Assembly: GCA_003135575.1 (NCBI GenBank)
Contig: PLCG01000094.1
Coordinates: 33,546 to 49,246 of the forward strand
Reading direction: 5' to 3'
Length of the DNA: 15,701 nucleotides
From: Nitrososphaerota archaeon
GTDB taxonomy: Archaea; Thermoproteota; Nitrososphaeria; Nitrososphaerales; Gagatemarchaeaceae
Part shown: in pieces, positions 12,507-15,701 of the stretch
Numbering within the stretch: position 1 is the stretch's first letter
How the letters are laid out: the number at the start of each line of letters is the position of its first letter
Translations under genes and position numbers: made by a program
Notes under the pieces: generated by a model
Databases searched by the model: none
What the model saw: the letters and a program-made list of their open reading frames with translations, nothing else
What the model was told of the DNA's origin: nothing

Positions 12507-13286
12507 CTACGGTCCCCACTTGATGAGGGAGGTGGAGCTCAATGTCGCATGTCCGGGACTGAGCGGGACGTTGGTGGCGTTGCTGCAGCCGGGCGCGTTG
12601 AGGAACTGCCACTGCACGTAGCCGACGACGTAGTCCGTGCCAACCACCGTGTCGCCGGGGACTACGACATTGTACTTCCTGGAGCAGGCCTCCTGCCCCG
12701 TGTATAGGAGCGCGCCGTTCGCGGCTATCCCCGTGATCACGAGGTTCTTGATCCCCTTGCTCTGTAGCGTGGCCGCCAGGCTGGTGTTGAGGAACTTCTG
12801 GGGCCCGACCGCGTTCGTTATGACAAGCTCACCCGTCTGGTTCGCGAGCTCCTTGATGGGGACGTTCGTGAAGATTACGAGCGCTCCTGCTGCTCTTGCG
12901 CTCGTCATAATCTTCTGCATCGTCGGGATGCTCGCGTTGCAGCCAGCCATGCGGTAGCAGAAGCCATAGTCCAGCACCAAGAGCGCTGTATTCGCGGCGC
13001 TGACCGTTACAGCGGCCGGGGCAGGCAGAGGGGTGGCGCCCGAGATCGTCGCGGATACGGTCTGTGTACTTGTCACTGTTGACGGCGGGGAGGTAGACGT
13101 TATTGTTGTCGCTAGCGTCGAGGTGGAGATTGCGGTGGTGACAGAAGTGGAAACCATGGTAGATGTTGAAATCGACGTGACGGTATTTGTGACCGGAGCC
13201 GGTTGCAACAGAAACGCAGCCGCGCCCGCCCCGATGACCAAACCTACGATTAGTCCGACCGCAATCATGACCGCCGGGGCAGCCAT
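12507..13286 (-). CDS. Membrane-anchored isochorismatase-fold protein lacking the nucleophilic Cys
   Basis: A 259-residue protein for the outer face of the membrane. Residues 5-27 form a signal-anchor, and 33-82 a Ser/Thr-rich linker likely to be glycosylated. Residues 98-230 are an isochorismatase (cysteine hydrolase) domain. It has L-L-V-L-D at 102-106 with the catalytic Asp 106, Lys 164 at the usual Lys position before L-x-x-T-L-x-x-x-G-I, and the V-I-T-G-I-A-A-N-G-A segment at 183-192. In active members the last residue of that segment is the nucleophile Cys; here it is Ala 192. Cys 110, 116, 201 and 234 lie elsewhere and may form disulfides. It may be a binding protein rather than a hydrolase. 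The start ATG lies 2-3 bases after the predicted transcript start. Confidence 0.85.
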   Translation of the reverse strand: MAAPAVMIAVGLIVGLVIGAGAAAFLLQPAPVTNTVTSISTSTMVSTSVTTAISTSTLATTITSTSPPSTVTSTQTVSATISGATPLPAPAAVTVSAANTALLVLDYGFCYRMAGCNASIPTMQKIMTSARAAGALVIFTNVPIKELANQTGELVITNAVGPQKFLNTSLAATLQSKGIKNLVITGIAANGALLYTGQEACSRKYNVVVPGDTVVGTDYVVGYVQWQFLNAPGCSNATNVPLSPGHATLSSTSLIKWGP

Positions 13287-13310
13287 ATGGTACCGCAGAC
13301 GCCCGTTTTC

Positions 13311-13320
13311 TCTTATAAGC
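13311..13320 (-). promoter_or_regulatory. TATA-like box of the isochorismatase-fold gene
   Basis: GCTTATAAGA on the minus strand, centred about 29 bases before ATG 13286, predicts an almost leaderless mRNA. It lies in the 63 bases between this gene and the upstream chaperonin gene on the same strand, so the two can be transcribed separately. Confidence 0.6.
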
Positions 13321-13349
13321 GTTGTCGAGAGGTCAAGGCACCGGCGGCC

Positions 13350-14933
13350 TCACTTCTTGTGGACCTTTGCTATCTCGGTGGAGAAGAGCAGATGGTCGAC
13401 CCTTAGCATGAGCAGCGCAAGCTCGTATGCCCTGTTGATGAGGTTCTTTGGCACCGCACCCAGCTCCACCACTCCTGCTTCGAGGGCGTCGCCGCACCCA
13501 TCGCGCAAGACACCGTAGTCCACCCTCCCCTCGGCGTGGTGCCTCCTCAGCTCGATCATCGTGTCGATGGGGTCGAGCCCGAAGTTGACCGCCAGCTGCG
13601 TCGGGATCTCCTCCAGGGACTCTGCGAAAGCCAGGACGGCGAGCTGCTGGCGGCCCGAGAACTTCAGCGCGCGCTCCCTCATCCTGCCGTCGCGCAGCAG
13701 GACGTCCGCCCCAGCTCCCGTGACTGTCTTGGGAGACTTTATCGAGAGTTCCGCTACCGTCTTCGACGCGTTCACCGTCCTCTCGAGCTCGTCCACCGCC
13801 ATGGAGATGCCTCCTCGCAGGAGTATCGTCGAGGCCTTTTCACTGAAGATCGTCACGATGTCGAGGTCGCCGTTCTTCCCCGTCTCGATGCGCTCGGCCC
13901 CGCCCAGGTCAGACTGCTCCAGGTCCTGAGCGCGGCCCACCGGCTTGGCGCCGGTGGCAGCGATTATCACGTCGTAATCGTCGACGTCGACCGAGCTCAA
14001 GGCGAATATTCTCCTGCCCGCCATCAACCCGCCCACGACGTCGGGTATGGGCGACCTGCAGATCACCACGTTCGCACCCGTCGAAGCGATATGGCTCACG
14101 ATGTCCGTCTTCATCTTGAGCTCCTCTTCTTTGAAGCGAGAGACGCCCCTCTCGTCGCTGATGTCGAGGCTGAAAGGAAAGACGCCCTCCTTGGGAAACT
14201 TGACCTCCAATCGGGGGGACCCTATTCCGGACGCGATGACGGCGATCCTGGGATGCGCGACGACGTCATCCATGCTCGAATGCAGCTTCGTCTTTTGAAA
14301 CACTATCCCGTGTATTACATGGGAGGCGTCTATCGCGCCGCCGATCTTCTTCAGGATCCTGACGCGCCTGAGCTGGGGGATCCCTTCCACACACGAGTTT
14401 CTGACTGCCTCGGCGATAGCCTTCCGCAGCTCCGCGTTGACGAGGTTCCTGCCGCAGTCCACCACCTCTAGGACCTTGTGTGAGGACTCCGGGCCAAATG
14501 GCTTGGCCGCCTCGTCTATCGCGCGGCGCGCCTCCTGTTCGGCCTCGTGGAAGCCGTCAAGGATTATGTTGGGGTTGGTGCCGTTCGCGATCAAATCCTC
14601 CGACTTCTCGAAGAGCGATGACAACGCGATAAGGAGCCGTATGACCCCATCGCCCACCTGCATCCTGTGAAGCTCCGCAGCCTCGAACAGGATCTTCACC
14701 GACGGGTACTCGACGGAGAGCTCTCGGACGACCTCCACGGGGTCCTTCGTGGGCTTGACGACGAGCTCGGGGCCCCTGTAGTAGCTGACCAGCTTGTAGA
14801 GCCCCGACGGACCCAGGCTCGTCGCCACCTTCCGCGCGGCGAGGTGGGCCACAAGGAGGTTTTGCCGCCAGGCTTCCCGGCCAGTCGACCGCTGCAGGTT
14901 TGGGCCGACGATAGGTTCCGAAGGTTGACCCAC
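13350..14933 (-). CDS. Divergent group II chaperonin (thermosome-like) with altered ATPase motifs
   Basis: Thermosome/TCP-1 family protein of 527 residues with all domains in order: equatorial (about 1-140 and 395-527), intermediate, and apical (about 205-360, with the helical protrusion near 252-275). Family marks include Q-R-S-T-G-R-E-A near the start, T-G-A-N-V-V-I at 285-291, A-T-G-A-K at 326-330, I-L-L-R-G-G at 370-375 and G-L-D-P-I-D at 452-457. The nucleotide pocket is abnormal. GDGTTT is G-D-G-V-I-R (94-99), TNDG is T-K-D-P (62-65), the GPKGMDK motif is G-P-S-G-L-Y-K (41-47), GGGA-x-E is G-A-G-A-D-V (406-411), and the hydrolytic Asp after V-D-E-x-E-R is Ala 389. An in-frame TGA 30 bases upstream leaves GTG 14933 as the only start. 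It is probably a paralogue of a standard thermosome encoded elsewhere, with weak or no ATPase activity. Confidence 0.93.
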   Translation of the reverse strand: MGQPSEPIVGPNLQRSTGREAWRQNLLVAHLAARKVATSLGPSGLYKLVSYYRGPELVVKPTKDPVEVVRELSVEYPSVKILFEAAELHRMQVGDGVIRLLIALSSLFEKSEDLIANGTNPNIILDGFHEAEQEARRAIDEAAKPFGPESSHKVLEVVDCGRNLVNAELRKAIAEAVRNSCVEGIPQLRRVRILKKIGGAIDASHVIHGIVFQKTKLHSSMDDVVAHPRIAVIASGIGSPRLEVKFPKEGVFPFSLDISDERGVSRFKEEELKMKTDIVSHIASTGANVVICRSPIPDVVGGLMAGRRIFALSSVDVDDYDVIIAATGAKPVGRAQDLEQSDLGGAERIETGKNGDLDIVTIFSEKASTILLRGGISMAVDELERTVNASKTVAELSIKSPKTVTGAGADVLLRDGRMRERALKFSGRQQLAVLAFAESLEEIPTQLAVNFGLDPIDTMIELRRHHAEGRVDYGVLRDGCGDALEAGVVELGAVPKNLINRAYELALLMLRVDHLLFSTEIAKVHKK

Positions 14934-14958
14934 GATGCAATCGCCAAGTCTCTTCGCA

Positions 14959-14970
14959 CTTCAATCTTTT
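14959..14970 (-). promoter_or_regulatory. A/T-rich box upstream of the chaperonin
   Basis: AAAAGATTGAAG on the minus strand is about 30 bases before GTG 14933. It is a poor TATA match but the only A/T-rich element at that spacing. The rest of the 146-base interval to the next gene shows no other feature. Confidence 0.35.
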
Positions 14971-15079
14971 GGGACGCCTCACGCCCCGCGTTTCGGGTGT
15001 CAGTTCGTGAAGGTCAAGGTTCGAGATCGTTCCGCCTTAGCTGCAAAAGGAAGAGCGACCGGATGACCCGAAAATTACG

Positions 15080-15701
15080 CTATCCTTGGATGATCGCAAG
15101 TTCTCCCTCATAGTCCGTGACATAGATCATGTGGGTCATCGGGTCGACTCCGACGCTGACCAGTGCCCCTGGCAGCGGTATCTCGTTCAGGATGCTGCCC
15201 GTGGTCAAATCCATCACGCTGACAGCGTTCACATATGAATGGGAAGCGAGGAGCTTCGAGGCCGACGTGTCTATGGCCATGCTGGACACGTAGGGCAAAT
15301 TCAGGCTGATCACCCCAGTTTGCGTGTTGGTCCGGCCGTCGATCACGTAGATCAGGGGTTTGACGCTGTCCGCAACGTAGATTGTGTTGCTCTTGGTGTC
15401 TATCGTGAGGGCCCCGGGGTACGCCTGTCGTCCTAGGAGAATAGTCTGTACGACAGTATCCGTGCTACCATCGATCACGAGCACGCACCCAAAGGGACTG
15501 CCACCGAACCCGCCAAAGGAAGTCGTCACGTAGACCATTCCAGTTACCGGATTCACGGCGATTGCATACGCGGGACCGCAATCCTCATGGATGTAACTGA
15601 CGTCATTGGTGGCTCCGTCCATGACCTCGATTGATCGGAGGTTCAAAACGCTGCCCACATACACCTTGTCGCTAAGTGGATTTACAGCGAAGGATCCGGG
15701 A
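15080..15701 (-). CDS. YVTN-type beta-propeller protein (5' truncated by window edge)
   Basis: C-terminal part of a surface or secreted beta-propeller. The frame runs open to the right edge, with F-A-V-N-P-L-S-D-K-V before the first internal start codon, so the true start lies outside. About five repeats of ~40 residues are visible, each with A-(I/V)-x-(V/I)-(N/D)-x-x-(T/S)-x-x-(I/V)-Y-V-(T/A)-(D/S) followed by V-I-D-G-x-T-(D/N)-T. This is the YVTN/SMP-30-like repeat common in archaeal cell-surface and S-layer proteins. It ends directly after the last strand (E-L-A-I-I-Q-G) with no C-terminal anchor. No enzymatic residues can be claimed. A ligand or partner is unknown. Confidence 0.88.
   Translation of the reverse strand, partial: PGSFAVNPLSDKVYVGSVLNLRSIEVMDGATNDVSYIHEDCGPAYAIAVNPVTGMVYVTTSFGGFGGSPFGCVLVIDGSTDTVVQTILLGRQAYPGALTIDTKSNTIYVADSVKPLIYVIDGRTNTQTGVISLNLPYVSSMAIDTSASKLLASHSYVNAVSVMDLTTGSILNEIPLPGALVSVGVDPMTHMIYVTDYEGELAIIQG

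Noticed and set aside
13536..14471. Long plus-strand open frame (311 codons) opposite the chaperonin gene
   Set aside because: It lies wholly antisense to a gene with clear family motifs. Its product is rich in Arg, His, Asp and Leu with no recognisable domain, as expected for an antisense shadow in high-G+C DNA.
14934..15079. Possible small gene between the chaperonin and the propeller gene
   Set aside because: I found no open frame with a start, domain or membrane pattern; only a weak A/T-rich promoter-like element.

Overview
The window looks archaeal. It encodes a group II (thermosome-type) chaperonin. Most transcription units start at, or a few bases after, the point about 25 nt downstream of an A/T-rich TATA-like box, so their mRNAs would be leaderless, often with GTG or TTG starts. 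The coding density is high and the G+C content is high. Gene content (DUF1326/DUF2182, YjbQ/UPF0047, pentapeptide repeats, YVTN-type propeller, GMC oxidoreductase with a Tat-exported partner, Ser/Thr-rich membrane-anchored proteins) fits a soil or acid-habitat Nitrososphaeria/Thermoproteota lineage. That placement is an inference; no rRNA is present to confirm it.

Layout. 1-1593 (+): end of a DrrAB-type ABC exporter (ATPase cut by the left edge, then permease). 1614-2866 (-): a translationally coupled pair of unrecognised genes, a membrane-anchored beta-rich protein and a soluble partner. 2969-4912 (+): DUF1801 protein, CBU_0592-type small membrane protein, a small Cys/His protein and a membrane-anchored pentapeptide-repeat protein. 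5004-6850 (+): CorA-type metal channel and DUF2182 membrane protein. 6881-8339 (-): DUF1326 protein, YjbQ/UPF0047 enzyme and a small DnaJ-like zinc-ribbon protein. 8440-9172 (+): a 40-residue membrane protein and a nucleotidyltransferase-like protein. 9267-12185 (+): a two-gene extracytoplasmic sugar/alcohol dehydrogenase, made of a Tat-exported gluconate-dehydrogenase subunit-3 protein on a coiled-coil stalk and a GMC flavoprotein with a Cys cluster. 12235-12489 (+): a paralogue of the zinc-ribbon protein. 12507-13286 (-): a membrane-anchored isochorismatase-fold protein whose nucleophile Cys is Ala. 13350-14933 (-): a very divergent chaperonin. 15080-15701 (-): YVTN-like propeller, cut by the right edge.

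How they fit together. Much of the region concerns the cell surface (exporter, anchored proteins, Tat dehydrogenase, propeller) and metal handling (CorA, DUF2182, DUF1326, zinc ribbons). The most unusual items are the chaperonin lacking several ATPase residues, the stalked dehydrogenase with no cytochrome partner, the Cys-less isochorismatase-fold protein and the duplicated zinc-ribbon miniprotein. No tRNA, rRNA, CRISPR array or insertion sequence was seen, and no gap above 300 bases lacks a gene.
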